From IMG/VR virus record IMGVR_UViG_3300035698_018873, positions 1 to 64,000 of that record: a stretch of DNA of 64,000 bases; one strand, 5' to 3'. Shown here one piece after another: positions 14,854 to 22,686 of this stretch. A program made the position numbers and the translations under genes. The notes under the pieces are model-generated. The model searched no databases. It had not been told where the DNA came from and worked only from the letters and a program-made list of their open reading frames with translations. The stretch comes from a virus. Within the stretch, counting starts at the first letter, position 1; the number at the start of each line of letters is the position of its first letter.

Positions 14854-15475
14854 TTTTTACCTCATAAACATGTTTTGAGTCTTTAATGTTATTGTAATCT
14901 TCTAACGACATCTGTATTACCGTGCCTGCCATAAACCTTCTGCTCTTTATTATATATATTATTACTGAAGCAGATCCGTAGTGCCCAATACGATAAACTA
15001 ATTCAGCTTTTGTTACAAAATTACGAATAGGGCTAGTACTAAAGTCCCAATCAATACTTTTAAAATCTATAATATCTGCTTTTTCAAGAATGTCAAGAAC
15101 CACAGATCTACCAGCACTATCAAATTCGCGTTGCTTTTCATATTTCTTGAGATTCAAGTACCAGATTAATCCACATGGCATATCACTGCTCATGATTTCC
15201 TTAGCTTGCCTATCAACGTTATCCTGGCCAAAAATGCTGCCAATTTCGCCACTGAGGGTAATATGACTCATAGTCAATGGTTCTTTTAATAACGGCTCAA
15301 TAATGGCTTCTAATAACGAGAGTTCTTTATCATCAACATCAGGTGCAAAAAGTTCATTCCAGATAGGCATACAGACAGCAAGATCACTTTTCAAAAAGGA
15401 TTTACTGTCTATTGATAATATATATCCAGCATCTTGTAAAGATTTGCAAATTTGGTCTCGTTTTAGTTCGCTCAT
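14837..15475 (-). CDS. Hypothetical protein
   Basis: A 212-residue soluble protein without cysteine motifs or membrane segments. The C-terminal half is beta-rich (ASVIIYIIKSRRFMAG). It heads the unit that continues into the RlaP-like gene. There is no Shine-Dalgarno; the ATG directly follows GTACAAATACTT, a version of the late element. Function unknown. Confidence 0.55.
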   Translation of the reverse strand: MSELKRDQICKSLQDAGYILSIDSKSFLKSDLAVCMPIWNELFAPDVDDKELSLLEAIIEPLLKEPLTMSHITLSGEIGSIFGQDNVDRQAKEIMSSDMPCGLIWYLNLKKYEKQREFDSAGRSVVLDILEKADIIDFKSIDWDFSTSPIRNFVTKAELVYRIGHYGSASVIIYIIKSRRFMAGTVIQMSLEDYNNIKDSKHVYEVKNVWLI

Positions 15476-15522
15476 AAGTATTTGTACTTGTGCAAAAATA
15501 CTAGTAAACAGTATATATTTTT
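15476..15522. promoter_or_regulatory. Divergent promoter region
   Basis: A 47-bp gap between divergent starts. The minus side reads GTACAAATACTT directly before ATG. The plus side reads GTGCAAAAATACTAG and then an A/T-rich run before the ATG at 15523. Neither start has a Shine-Dalgarno, so short or absent leaders are likely on both sides. Confidence 0.45.
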
Positions 15523-15846
15523 ATGAATATAGAAGATATAGAAGTAAATTTTGAATCCAAAATCGGTCTCACTGAAGATTTTAAGCCAGTAATCGGCATC
15601 AGTGGCACAATTAATTTAGAAGGAGTAACAGACTTTAAGAATCTTAGCGGAGCAGACGAGGAAGAAATAGATAAATACATCTGCGAAAAAATGTTGAAGG
15701 CAATGAAAGAAAAAAAGAAATGCCCAGGAGCAGTAGCAACTATAGAATATTTAAAACTCTTGATTGATTCTGGTGATACGCCAAAAGATATGCTAATGAC
15801 TGCATGCGACAATGCGCTAAGTCTTATTGGTCGCAATCAATTGTGA
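15523..15846 (+). CDS. Small protein sharing C-terminal module with 9282 gene
   Basis: A 107-residue plus-strand protein. Residues about 68-107 (PGAVATIEYLK ... DNALSLIGRNQL) are almost the same as the end of the minus-strand gene at 9282. The DNA from about 15722 to the stop is close to identical, including TTAAGTCTTATTGGTCG-like stretches. The N-terminal part is acidic and unrelated. The shared part is helical and may be a binding module. Function unknown. Confidence 0.6.
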   Translation: MNIEDIEVNFESKIGLTEDFKPVIGISGTINLEGVTDFKNLSGADEEEIDKYICEKMLKAMKEKKKCPGAVATIEYLKLLIDSGDTPKDMLMTACDNALSLIGRNQL

Positions 15847-15857
15847 GGTATAAGTGC

Positions 15858-16046
15858 TCATAACAAAACACTTTCATCGTCAGACTCATCGTCTATTGGT
15901 TCTAAATCATATTCAGTTTCCCAGCCAATTTCTACTACTTCTTTTTTGCCGCATCCTGGGCAATCTAATACTTTATCAAGGTTGTCAAATGACAATAATT
16001 CATAAGGTACGTGATCGCAGTCACACATAGAATCAAAATAAAACAT
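15858..16046 (-). CDS. Small zinc-binding-like protein
   Basis: Encodes 62 residues. CDCDH near the N-terminus and CPGCGKK at about residue 29 give a likely zinc knuckle, followed by a very acidic tail. AAAGGAAAA lies before the ATG. It is one of several small Cys-rich proteins between 15.8 and 17.7 kb. Function unknown. Confidence 0.55.
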   Translation of the reverse strand: MFYFDSMCDCDHVPYELLSFDNLDKVLDCPGCGKKEVVEIGWETEYDLEPIDDESDDESVLL

Positions 16047-16053
16047 TTTTCCT

Positions 16054-16461
16054 TTAACATGTGACTATATCGTGCACCATCTCATAACGAATCCGTATGT
16101 TATCCCCACGATCAGCAGCTGATAAGAAAAGAATTTTGTAACATTGGTCATATGTCGAATTAATATTTTTTACATAATTTAAAAAATTACTCTTCATAAT
16201 AGTTCTGCCACAGATGTCTCTATCTGAAATGATGACAGCCTCAACACCATCGGGCTTAAATAAAACTTTGTGTTTATTAGAAACATAATCAACGCCATAA
16301 ATGAGAACCCTACCAGGCATAACTTGTTTGATGATACCCAAAGCCCATTTGTTATCTTCATCTCTCTTACGTTCAAATTCTTTGCGTCCAGCTTTAAACA
16401 GTTTGTTTTCTCTATTGCTGATTTCACGACGCAAAATGTGTTTTGGAATTTTTTTTAACAA
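16054..16461 (-). CDS. Hypothetical protein, possibly frameshifted at its 5' end
   Basis: The open frame can start only at a TTG (16459-16461) with no Shine-Dalgarno, and a stop lies just upstream in frame. A different frame begins at the ATG at 16495-16497, right after the previous gene, and reads MIISDKKLAAYEKIVKK up to a run of eight A bases. Moving forward one base there joins it smoothly to IPKHILRREISN. So this may be one gene with a +1 recoding site or a one-base homopolymer insertion. The protein is basic at the N-terminus, with strands RVLIYGVDYV and AVIISDRD. Function unknown. Confidence 0.5.
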   Translation of the reverse strand: MLKKIPKHILRREISNRENKLFKAGRKEFERKRDEDNKWALGIIKQVMPGRVLIYGVDYVSNKHKVLFKPDGVEAVIISDRDICGRTIMKSNFLNYVKNINSTYDQCYKILFLSAADRGDNIRIRYEMVHDIVTC

Positions 16462-16500
16462 TTTTTTCGTATGCGGCTAGTTTCTTGTCACTTATAATCA

Positions 16501-16692
16501 TTAATGCATTACCAATTTGCCGTCATTGTGACATTCGCATGTACATGGTTTTGGTGATAGACGATTTTCTTTTACATCTTTAGGCCATTCTTCAATAAAC
16601 CTAAGTCTCATTAATTTGTTCCATCTGTCTTGATCTAAATTTCCGTATTTATCACGAAATTTTATATAACAATGGTTACAACAAGGGTCCAT
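16501..16692 (-). CDS. Cys-rich mini-protein (zinc-binding)
   Basis: Encodes 63 residues with CCNHC at the N-terminus and CTCECH near the C-terminus, separated by a basic helix. The paired Cys/His clusters suggest a single zinc site closing a small domain. The start overlaps the upstream stop by one base. Function unknown. Confidence 0.55.
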   Translation of the reverse strand: MDPCCNHCYIKFRDKYGNLDQDRWNKLMRLRFIEEWPKDVKENRLSPKPCTCECHNDGKLVMH

Positions 16693-16910
16693 TATGAATC
16701 ACCTTTTACTGGATTAATTATTTTCATCACTTGATCCATGCCATACAAAACAATGTATTGTCTTCCAAGCATCACAAGAAATAAAATCAAAATGAGCGCA
16801 AAGCACAACAACCAAATTGGAAATACAGTACCATTAATGATACCATTAAAGAAATAGCCAATAATAAAGCCACTAACAATGAAGTAGAAAGAAGTTTTGA
16901 ATTCAAGCAT
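16692..16910 (-). CDS. Small two-helix membrane protein
   Basis: Encodes 72 residues from the ATG at 16908-16910; a GTG three codons earlier is possible. Two hydrophobic segments (about residues 8-26 and 30-48) are separated by a short Gly/Asn loop, with a positively charged C-terminal tail. This is the topology of a small inner-membrane hairpin protein. Holin or superinfection-exclusion roles are possible but not supported by sequence. Confidence 0.55.
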   Translation of the reverse strand: MLEFKTSFYFIVSGFIIGYFFNGIINGTVFPIWLLCFALILILFLVMLGRQYIVLYGMDQVMKIINPVKGDS

Positions 16911-17017
16911 ACTGCACACATTTATTTAATAAACGACTTCTTATAACCATACCATTTTATAATGGTTGTTCAAAGTTGATAAATTATTATAGATCTTTAA
17001 ATACAATTAGTCTTGAG

Positions 17018-17407
17018 CTAATCGCCAGTATATCCGCCTGATCCCTTAGAAGCATAATACGCTACAGGGTCAGAATTTCCAACGTCTTTATAAACTATTT
17101 TGTTTATTTCATGATTGATATGGCTATGTTCATTTTCTGCCGTGCGAAGTAAATTTCTTAATCGATCTAGCTCATTTAATTGATCTTGTTTCATCCACGC
17201 AGAGTTATAAGGATATGCTTTTTTAACTTCTTCTCTTAATTTTTTAACTTTAATCCAAGAATCATTTAATAATTCTTTTAACCTAGCAACTTTTTCTTCT
17301 TCATTTTCTTCATTCTCAGGTTCTAATTGATCGCTTACATCAATCGCTTCTTTTATTGGTTGCTTACGCCCATCAATTGCATTACCAAATTCGCTGCCGC
17401 TAAGCAT
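17018..17407 (-). CDS. Coiled-coil hypothetical protein
   Basis: A 129-residue hydrophilic protein with a long heptad-rich helix from about residue 38 to 110 and a Gly-rich C-terminus (KGSGGYTGD). A TAGGAGTAGTC leader precedes the ATG, and TTGAATATAATC upstream resembles the promoter element. It may oligomerise. Function unknown. Confidence 0.55.
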   Translation of the reverse strand: MLSGSEFGNAIDGRKQPIKEAIDVSDQLEPENEENEEEKVARLKELLNDSWIKVKKLREEVKKAYPYNSAWMKQDQLNELDRLRNLLRTAENEHSHINHEINKIVYKDVGNSDPVAYYASKGSGGYTGD

Positions 17408-17456
17408 GACTACTCCTAATATTGATTATATTCAAGCTTCCTACATTTGACTACAA

Positions 17457-17690
17457 TCATTCTTCTTCAAAACCGCACTCTAAACATACCAATGGGTTAT
17501 CAACGCAGGCACTGCACGGTGGTGCTATATGGCAATAACAACCAATCACTTCTTCAAACCCCATTTTACCAGAACAATTTTCACAATGGCAATCATCACC
17601 TTCTTCTAGCCGTGTCTTTTGTTCTTCTACATCTGGACAATTCATGTCGTCTGGACATACAGCACCAGAGTCTATTTCTTCTATATTCAT
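17457..17690 (-). CDS. Cys-rich multi-zinc-knuckle protein
   Basis: Encodes 77 acidic residues with about a dozen cysteines, many in CxxC or CxC spacing (CHCENC, CYCH, CSAC, CLEC). This is compatible with two or three zinc sites. AAAGGTG lies before the ATG. Such small zinc proteins in phages often bind host proteins, but nothing here shows a partner. Confidence 0.55.
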   Translation of the reverse strand: MNIEEIDSGAVCPDDMNCPDVEEQKTRLEEGDDCHCENCSGKMGFEEVIGCYCHIAPPCSACVDNPLVCLECGFEEE

Positions 17691-17742
17691 TTAAACACCT
17701 TTACTAAGCAGCTCGATGTAATATTTACCCACTGACATGTCT

Positions 17743-18042
17743 TCAACTAGCATTGATATCAACCACATCTAATCCATCTTCGCCTTGTTCAAACATATCG
17801 GCTAACCCACTAGTTATCATTGCAAAAATCCTAGTATTGCCTGTTTCATCAATTTCTTTATTAAGATAATCAGTTAATTGCGCAGTCAATTCTTGTTCAT
17901 CATTGATTATTATTTTTTTAACTGTAGGGTCCAACCCAATTTCATCAGGAAGTATTTCCTTAGCGATGTATGCAATATCTTTACTAGATAACCTGATTGA
18001 TATTCCTCCACGCACATTTTTAGCTTCTGGTGGCATTGTCAT
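17743..18042 (-). CDS. Hypothetical protein
   Basis: A 99-residue acidic protein with helical stretches (LSSKDIAYIAKEIL, ELTAQLTDYLNKEID). No domain recognised. AAAGGAC precedes the ATG with suitable spacing. It lies in a run of short genes with gaps of 37-52 bases. Confidence 0.55.
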   Translation of the reverse strand: MTMPPEAKNVRGGISIRLSSKDIAYIAKEILPDEIGLDPTVKKIIINDEQELTAQLTDYLNKEIDETGNTRIFAMITSGLADMFEQGEDGLDVVDINAS

Positions 18043-18079
18043 TTGTTAGTCCTTTACTAGCTATCGTGTTCTTTAATTT

Positions 18080-18343
18080 TCAAAGCTCATTAGCTAAATC
18101 AACTGCTTTTTCACCTAAGGCTATCCTGATACAATTTTCTGCCTGACTATACTCCATAGTTTTACAACCTTTTAATGCCATTGCGACTGCATTTAGTTGT
18201 GAAACAATGCTTGAATTTTCAAATCGTTCTATTTTGAGTTCTGGGCAACCATCTGGCTGATAATAAGCTGATATTGATTTAATAGTCGGGTCATTCTTAA
18301 AATCTTCTAGAACCTTCTTAAAATCAATGCTGTCATAACTCAT
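18080..18343 (-). CDS. Hypothetical protein
   Basis: An 87-residue protein, alpha/beta in pattern, with no motif. AGGAGAATCAT before the ATG overlaps the stop of a short upstream open frame (18353-18463). It is the first intact gene downstream of the mobile nuclease cassette. Confidence 0.55.
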   Translation of the reverse strand: MSYDSIDFKKVLEDFKNDPTIKSISAYYQPDGCPELKIERFENSSIVSQLNAVAMALKGCKTMEYSQAENCIRIALGEKAVDLANEL

Positions 18344-18352
18344 ATGATTCTC

Positions 18353-18463
18353 CTAAACATTTGGCGGTATTGTGGATTTTATTACATCGTCCACACTGGA
18401 TTCATACTTGTTTTTATCTGGTTCAGCGATGGGTAAATACCAAATAAAATTACTAAAAATCAA
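18353..18463 (-). pseudogene. Possible 3' remnant of a disrupted gene
   Basis: A 36-codon open frame, with TTG the only plausible start, reads like real protein (YLPIAEPDKNKYESS ... TIPPNV). Its TAG lies inside the Shine-Dalgarno of the next gene, as is normal for coupled genes. There is no convincing start or ribosome site. It may be the surviving 3' end of a gene cut by insertion of the nuclease cassette that begins about 70 bases upstream. Confidence 0.35.
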
Positions 18464-18532
18464 TATTGGCTTATATTACGTTACAATCACTTAAGTTTTA
18501 TTTCACAAAAATACCAGTAATTCAGTGGTTAG
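18464..18532. other. Gap downstream of the cassette
   Basis: Sixty-nine A/T-rich bases with stops in all minus-strand frames. No hairpin with a T run was seen. It is the downstream edge of the mobile cassette. Confidence 0.3.
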
Positions 18533-20488
18533 TCATAAGCAAATCAAGAATCTAATTTTAGATGCTTCAGGAATTTTTCTTAGCGAATTTAACGATGCCC
18601 AATTTGCTTCAGAATAGTTATTCTTTTTGGCTTGATCATAAACAGTCTTCTTGTGTATTCGTATGTTTTGTCTATTTTTATAGTGATAACTTGGCCTTGT
18701 TTCACCATCACGCTTCCATCCAGCGGCTTGATATATTGCCCCAGTATGTCCTTGAGTTGTATCTGCGAAAGATACTAACATTAATATGTCATCATTGTTT
18801 GACTTATATTTTTTAACCACTCTGGACAAAAACCAGGAGGCCAAATTCTTCTTTTGGAAATTAGGATTAATACAAAATCGTACCAGTTCTCTCATTTGTG
18901 AAGGTTCCAAATTTTGTTTATAAGCTGTTTCTTGTCTGGTTATTGGTCCTATTGTAGCTGAGGCTATCAGTTTATCCCCTAAATATGCTCCTAGCGTAGT
19001 GCCATGCCTGCCTGATATTCCAATATAGTGAAATGCCTGATAAAATGGCAAATAGATATCAGGGTCTATTTCTTTTAAAACAATATCATTAAATTCAAAT
19101 GATATTGTTTTAAAAGAATCTTCTATGAATTCCCCCACTTTTATGAAATTATTAGCTGCAACTATGAATTTATCTTTAAATTTATCAAATCCAGATAATA
19201 TTTTTTGCCTTTCTTTGTCTTTCATTCTGAGCCAGTCTGATTTAATTTCAACTATTGCAAATTCGCCATTGCTTAACCATAGCCTAAAATCTGGAACAAA
19301 ATGTCTTGCCCCATCATGTTCATACTCAATTAAATCAAAATCTCTTTCAATAAATTTAATATTTTCATTGGCGTCACACCATTTTATGAAATTCTCTTCA
19401 TAGGATGAATCAAAAGGCATTTCACCCCACCTAGAACTGACAACTCCTCTTTTAGAATTGCATTTGCCATTTTTCCTAAGTATTGATGTGCGTTTTGAAG
19501 CTTTATATCTATTTGTGATATCAGACCAGTATAAAGCTTGCTTCTGCCTAACTACATCGACATATTGTGGGTTGTCTTTCCAAAATTTCTTACCATTAAT
19601 AGATCCAATTTCTTTGCACAATTTTTTAACATCATCTGAATGTTCTTTGCCATAAAATGGGTTGCCACTGCCACTAAACATCTCAGAAACTGTAGTCGGA
19701 ATTACATTTTTGGCTGCTAATGCATTTGAAACAGTGGTTATAGTGCAGTTATACCTTTGAGCAACTTTTGACATATTACCATGATGTTTATAAGCTTTTA
19801 TCAATTCATCTTTATCGAATATAGTTTGTTGTTCTGATATGGTTTGTATTTTTATATTGTTCTTTTTTAATTTGTGAAATACAAACCCAACGCTTCTATT
19901 AAGAAATTTGGCTATAGAAGACATACCATGTAAAGAATATGCTGATGACCACCATTCTTCATTATCTTTGTATTCTGGTAATGATACTTTTTTAATAGAA
20001 TCGATTTTATTTTTAATTATGATTTGTTTTCTTATTTTAATTTTATTATCAATTAAAACATTTTTAATTGCATAACTGCTTATTTTGTATTTTTTAGACA
20101 ATTTATTAATAGACATTAAAGTGTAGTCTTTGCATATGCCAACAGAGTCAATGCTTTCAGATATAGGTGCGATATCAAGCTTTTTACAGATGCGATTGAC
20201 AGCAGATGCAGACGATCCTGCCAAATCTGCTATTTGTTGCATAGTATAACCTTTTGGCCTAAGGTCTTTTACTTTTTCTATCAAGCCATCGTCAAATTTT
20301 GACTTTTGAGCATCAATGTGATTGCGCGATCCAACGCCAATTCTCTTTAACAATTTCATCACTGATCTTCTTGGTATACCAAACTTTTCTCCTATTTCTT
20401 TTTGTGTCATGCCATCGTTGTAGTTGTTAGTGATTTCTTGTTTCTGATTATCAGAAAACAAATCTTCCAATGCTTCTCTTGAACTCAT
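18533..20488 (-). CDS. HTH5-NUMOD3-PD-(D/E)xK nuclease with Mom-like C-terminus
   Basis: A 651-residue multidomain protein. Residues 17-262 hold about five helix-turn-helix units (for example MTQKEIGEKFGIPRRSVMKLL). Residues 274-300 (GSGNPFYGKEHSDDVKK) match the NUMOD3 DNA-binding motif of homing endonucleases. Residues 360-450 form a PD-(D/E)xK nuclease: Glu364, then VPD400 and VEIKS with Glu414/Lys416. Residues about 470-620 (FHYIGISGRHG, ELVRFCINP, SFADTTQGHTGAIYQAAGW) match the Mom family of GNAT-like DNA adenine-modifying enzymes. It is the last gene of a three-gene unit with an HNH nuclease and a methyltransferase. It is probably a homing-type or self-protecting nuclease; activity is unproven. 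Confidence 0.7.
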   Translation of the reverse strand: MSSREALEDLFSDNQKQEITNNYNDGMTQKEIGEKFGIPRRSVMKLLKRIGVGSRNHIDAQKSKFDDGLIEKVKDLRPKGYTMQQIADLAGSSASAVNRICKKLDIAPISESIDSVGICKDYTLMSINKLSKKYKISSYAIKNVLIDNKIKIRKQIIIKNKIDSIKKVSLPEYKDNEEWWSSAYSLHGMSSIAKFLNRSVGFVFHKLKKNNIKIQTISEQQTIFDKDELIKAYKHHGNMSKVAQRYNCTITTVSNALAAKNVIPTTVSEMFSGSGNPFYGKEHSDDVKKLCKEIGSINGKKFWKDNPQYVDVVRQKQALYWSDITNRYKASKRTSILRKNGKCNSKRGVVSSRWGEMPFDSSYEENFIKWCDANENIKFIERDFDLIEYEHDGARHFVPDFRLWLSNGEFAIVEIKSDWLRMKDKERQKILSGFDKFKDKFIVAANNFIKVGEFIEDSFKTISFEFNDIVLKEIDPDIYLPFYQAFHYIGISGRHGTTLGAYLGDKLIASATIGPITRQETAYKQNLEPSQMRELVRFCINPNFQKKNLASWFLSRVVKKYKSNNDDILMLVSFADTTQGHTGAIYQAAGWKRDGETRPSYHYKNRQNIRIHKKTVYDQAKKNNYSEANWASLNSLRKIPEASKIRFLICL

Positions 20489-20544
20489 AATTACATTTTA
20501 GCAACCAGGAAAAAACATATAATTATTCTTATCATACCGTGTCA

Positions 20545-21723
20545 TTATTTTGCGTGAACAGATTTAAACACTAGTATTGGTTCATAAGTTTTTTCCCTAC
20601 CCATGAATGACGCTGTTTTCATTTCTAAAATTTCTGTTAAGGATCTGTTGTGTTTTTTAGCAATACTAATACACAGACCCTTTTGCCGAAGTGGCAAATT
20701 AAGCGCTATTATCCCACTAAACTTTTTAAATATATTATCAAGTATGGGTTCTGTTTTTGTACTGTGCGAATCAACTCCACAATAATGCTCTGTGTCGTCA
20801 TATGGAGGAGATGTAAAAAGCAAATCACCTTTAGGAAAATCAACTTTTGATGAGTCTGCGTACTCAATATTCGCATTAACTTTATTATCAAAGTAATCAG
20901 CAATTTTTTTGTTAGATTTCACAGAATTTTCGTTTAAGTCATACCCATGATATTTAATGTTTCTGCCAACACATCCGATAAGTCTTCCGCCCCATCCCAT
21001 TGTGGGGTCAACTACAATTCCACCGTTTGGAATATACTTGTCATAAATATATGCTGCCACCCATGGTTTAAAAACAGAAACAATGGTAAAATCTCTAAAG
21101 TGTCTAGCTATAACTGACATTAAACTATAAATATTGCATTTTTTGCTATTCTTCCACATCATCTCAACCGCTTTTTTTAACACAATTGTGTTTCCCTTTT
21201 TCCAAGCGTCTGAAACACAATTGTAATGCTTATGCGTGGAAAAATAAAAATGATCATTGAAATGTTTTATAAAATTAACCGCTGAAGGATTACTATAATT
21301 GGCATTTAAAGTAGGCTTTACTTTCAATATATTGCTAGAAAATTTATTTAATATATTATTGTGATATTGAGGATGTTTGAATCCAAACTTTACTAACCAT
21401 TTGCTGCATTGTTCATGGGCTTTAAAATGCTCTTTCCAATCACAATAATATATCTCATCATCGGTTTTTCTACTGTGAGCAGATTCAACAGTTCTTTTAC
21501 TTACACCCAATTTTTTAGCTATGTCATTATATGCAAGCCCATCATTTAACTGTTCATTTATGTAATTTTTGTTATTTAATTCTTTTGGTCTCATAGATTT
21601 GTTATAACTAGTATCAACGCCAGCTTTCTTCAACCTTTTTCTAATCGTCATAGCAGAAACTTTATACTTTTCTGCCATTTGTCTTAAGCTCATATTTTTG
21701 TAATCTTCAATTAGTTCTTGCAT
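20545..21723 (-). CDS. DNA methyltransferase with N-terminal HTH
   Basis: A 392-residue protein. Two HTH units occupy residues 11-36 and 62-84, similar in style to the downstream nuclease. The catalytic part has motif I VVDPTMGWGGRLIG (237-250) and motif IV TSPPYDD (304-310). The latter is the SPPY form typical of amino (N4-cytosine or N6-adenine) methyltransferases, with order X-I-IV visible. The start overlaps the HNH gene by 17 bases, and AAGGAATATC precedes the ATG, so they are coupled. It may protect DNA from one or both neighbouring nucleases. The target base is unknown. Confidence 0.8.
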   Translation of the reverse strand: MQELIEDYKNMSLRQMAEKYKVSAMTIRKRLKKAGVDTSYNKSMRPKELNNKNYINEQLNDGLAYNDIAKKLGVSKRTVESAHSRKTDDEIYYCDWKEHFKAHEQCSKWLVKFGFKHPQYHNNILNKFSSNILKVKPTLNANYSNPSAVNFIKHFNDHFYFSTHKHYNCVSDAWKKGNTIVLKKAVEMMWKNSKKCNIYSLMSVIARHFRDFTIVSVFKPWVAAYIYDKYIPNGGIVVDPTMGWGGRLIGCVGRNIKYHGYDLNENSVKSNKKIADYFDNKVNANIEYADSSKVDFPKGDLLFTSPPYDDTEHYCGVDSHSTKTEPILDNIFKKFSGIIALNLPLRQKGLCISIAKKHNRSLTEILEMKTASFMGREKTYEPILVFKSVHAK

Positions 21724-22651
21724 GATATTCCTTTTTTACATCATTAAGCCAGGCTTTAGTTTGTTCTATAGAAAATGTTGATTTAGCGATATTTATACAT
21801 TTCAAGACAAGATTGATATTATCAATGTCGTGACCAAGATTATTATCAATTCGATCAGCAGAGACACTAAAACATGGATGTTTATAAACAGCCATTGGCA
21901 GCCCAGTTATAGCGCATAAACCATTTTGTTTTTCAAATAACAATGTTAACAGGTCTGTTGTTAAATAATTATTTAAAGCCTTGCTGTTGTCTCTCATTTC
22001 GCCATTTCTTTTAACTGATGAAAGATAATCTCTTGAAAATCTTTGCGGCTTAAATTTTTTATTACCAACCAAACAATCTAAAAAGAATAAAACATCGCCA
22101 TTTGCATGCTTATTTTTGGCAATATTTAATCCACGACAAATTAATTGAATATTATCTCTTGTGTGACCAAAATCATTATTAATTCTATCTATAGATATAT
22201 CAAACAACGATGTTTCGCATGTTAATTTTATCCCTGACAATCCACATTTACAACTTTGTTGTTCAAGCATTCCAAACACGAAATCACAGTCAATGTCACC
22301 AATTCTATTATTTCTTTTGTCTTCATTTAAGGAATTGTAGACTTTTGATTTAACAAATAACTCAACCGAATTATTTCTTTTTTTAATCCATCTTTTATAT
22401 AACAACTTTCGACCAGTTTTGTCCCTACTTTTTTTAGCATAATCTCTGCTTTTATATTGTTCATCTGTTAATGATTTATTAGCACAAAATCTGCACTTTG
22501 TTCTTTTACACCTTTCTCTTTCCATGATCGTTTTGTATGATAACACATACTCTTTTTTACAATTATCACACCTAAACCAAATTTTGGATTTTTTACTTAA
22601 ACTATCTTGACATGTGCCGAATTTTTGTCTTGACACTTCCCAATCTATCAT
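21707..22651 (-). CDS. Tandem HNH-type endonuclease
   Basis: A 314-residue protein from the ATG at 22649-22651, chosen because a consensus promoter lies only six bases upstream and the N-terminus MIDWEVSRQKFGT then matches MIDWVLTKEKYGT of the nuclease at 32272. A CxxC zinc pair follows (CDNC, CRFC). Two related HNH-like modules lie at about 134-180 and 246-290, each with a Cys-x(2-4)-Gly start, DRI-D/N-N, GH-x(2)-DNI and NIAK. Duplicate HNH modules in one chain are unusual. It heads the cassette with the methyltransferase and the HTH nuclease. Confidence 0.75.
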   Translation of the reverse strand: MIDWEVSRQKFGTCQDSLSKKSKIWFRCDNCKKEYVLSYKTIMERERCKRTKCRFCANKSLTDEQYKSRDYAKKSRDKTGRKLLYKRWIKKRNNSVELFVKSKVYNSLNEDKRNNRIGDIDCDFVFGMLEQQSCKCGLSGIKLTCETSLFDISIDRINNDFGHTRDNIQLICRGLNIAKNKHANGDVLFFLDCLVGNKKFKPQRFSRDYLSSVKRNGEMRDNSKALNNYLTTDLLTLLFEKQNGLCAITGLPMAVYKHPCFSVSADRIDNNLGHDIDNINLVLKCINIAKSTFSIEQTKAWLNDVKKEYHARTN

Positions 22652-22657
22652 AAATGG

Positions 22658-22686
22658 ATTATAACACAATTTTAAAAATTTGTCAA
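22658..22686 (-). promoter_or_regulatory. Consensus sigma-70-type promoter
   Basis: TTGACA (22681-22686) and TATAAT (22658-22663) are separated by exactly 17 bp on the minus strand, a perfect bacterial consensus. Only six bases lie between TATAAT and the ATG of the HNH gene, so transcription should begin at or just before that codon. It differs from the late elements elsewhere and should be read by host RNA polymerase. Confidence 0.8.

Noticed and set aside
15501-15836. Minus-strand frame opposite the 15523 gene
   Set aside because: The plus-strand product shares a near-identical module with the 9282 protein, so the plus strand is the coding one.
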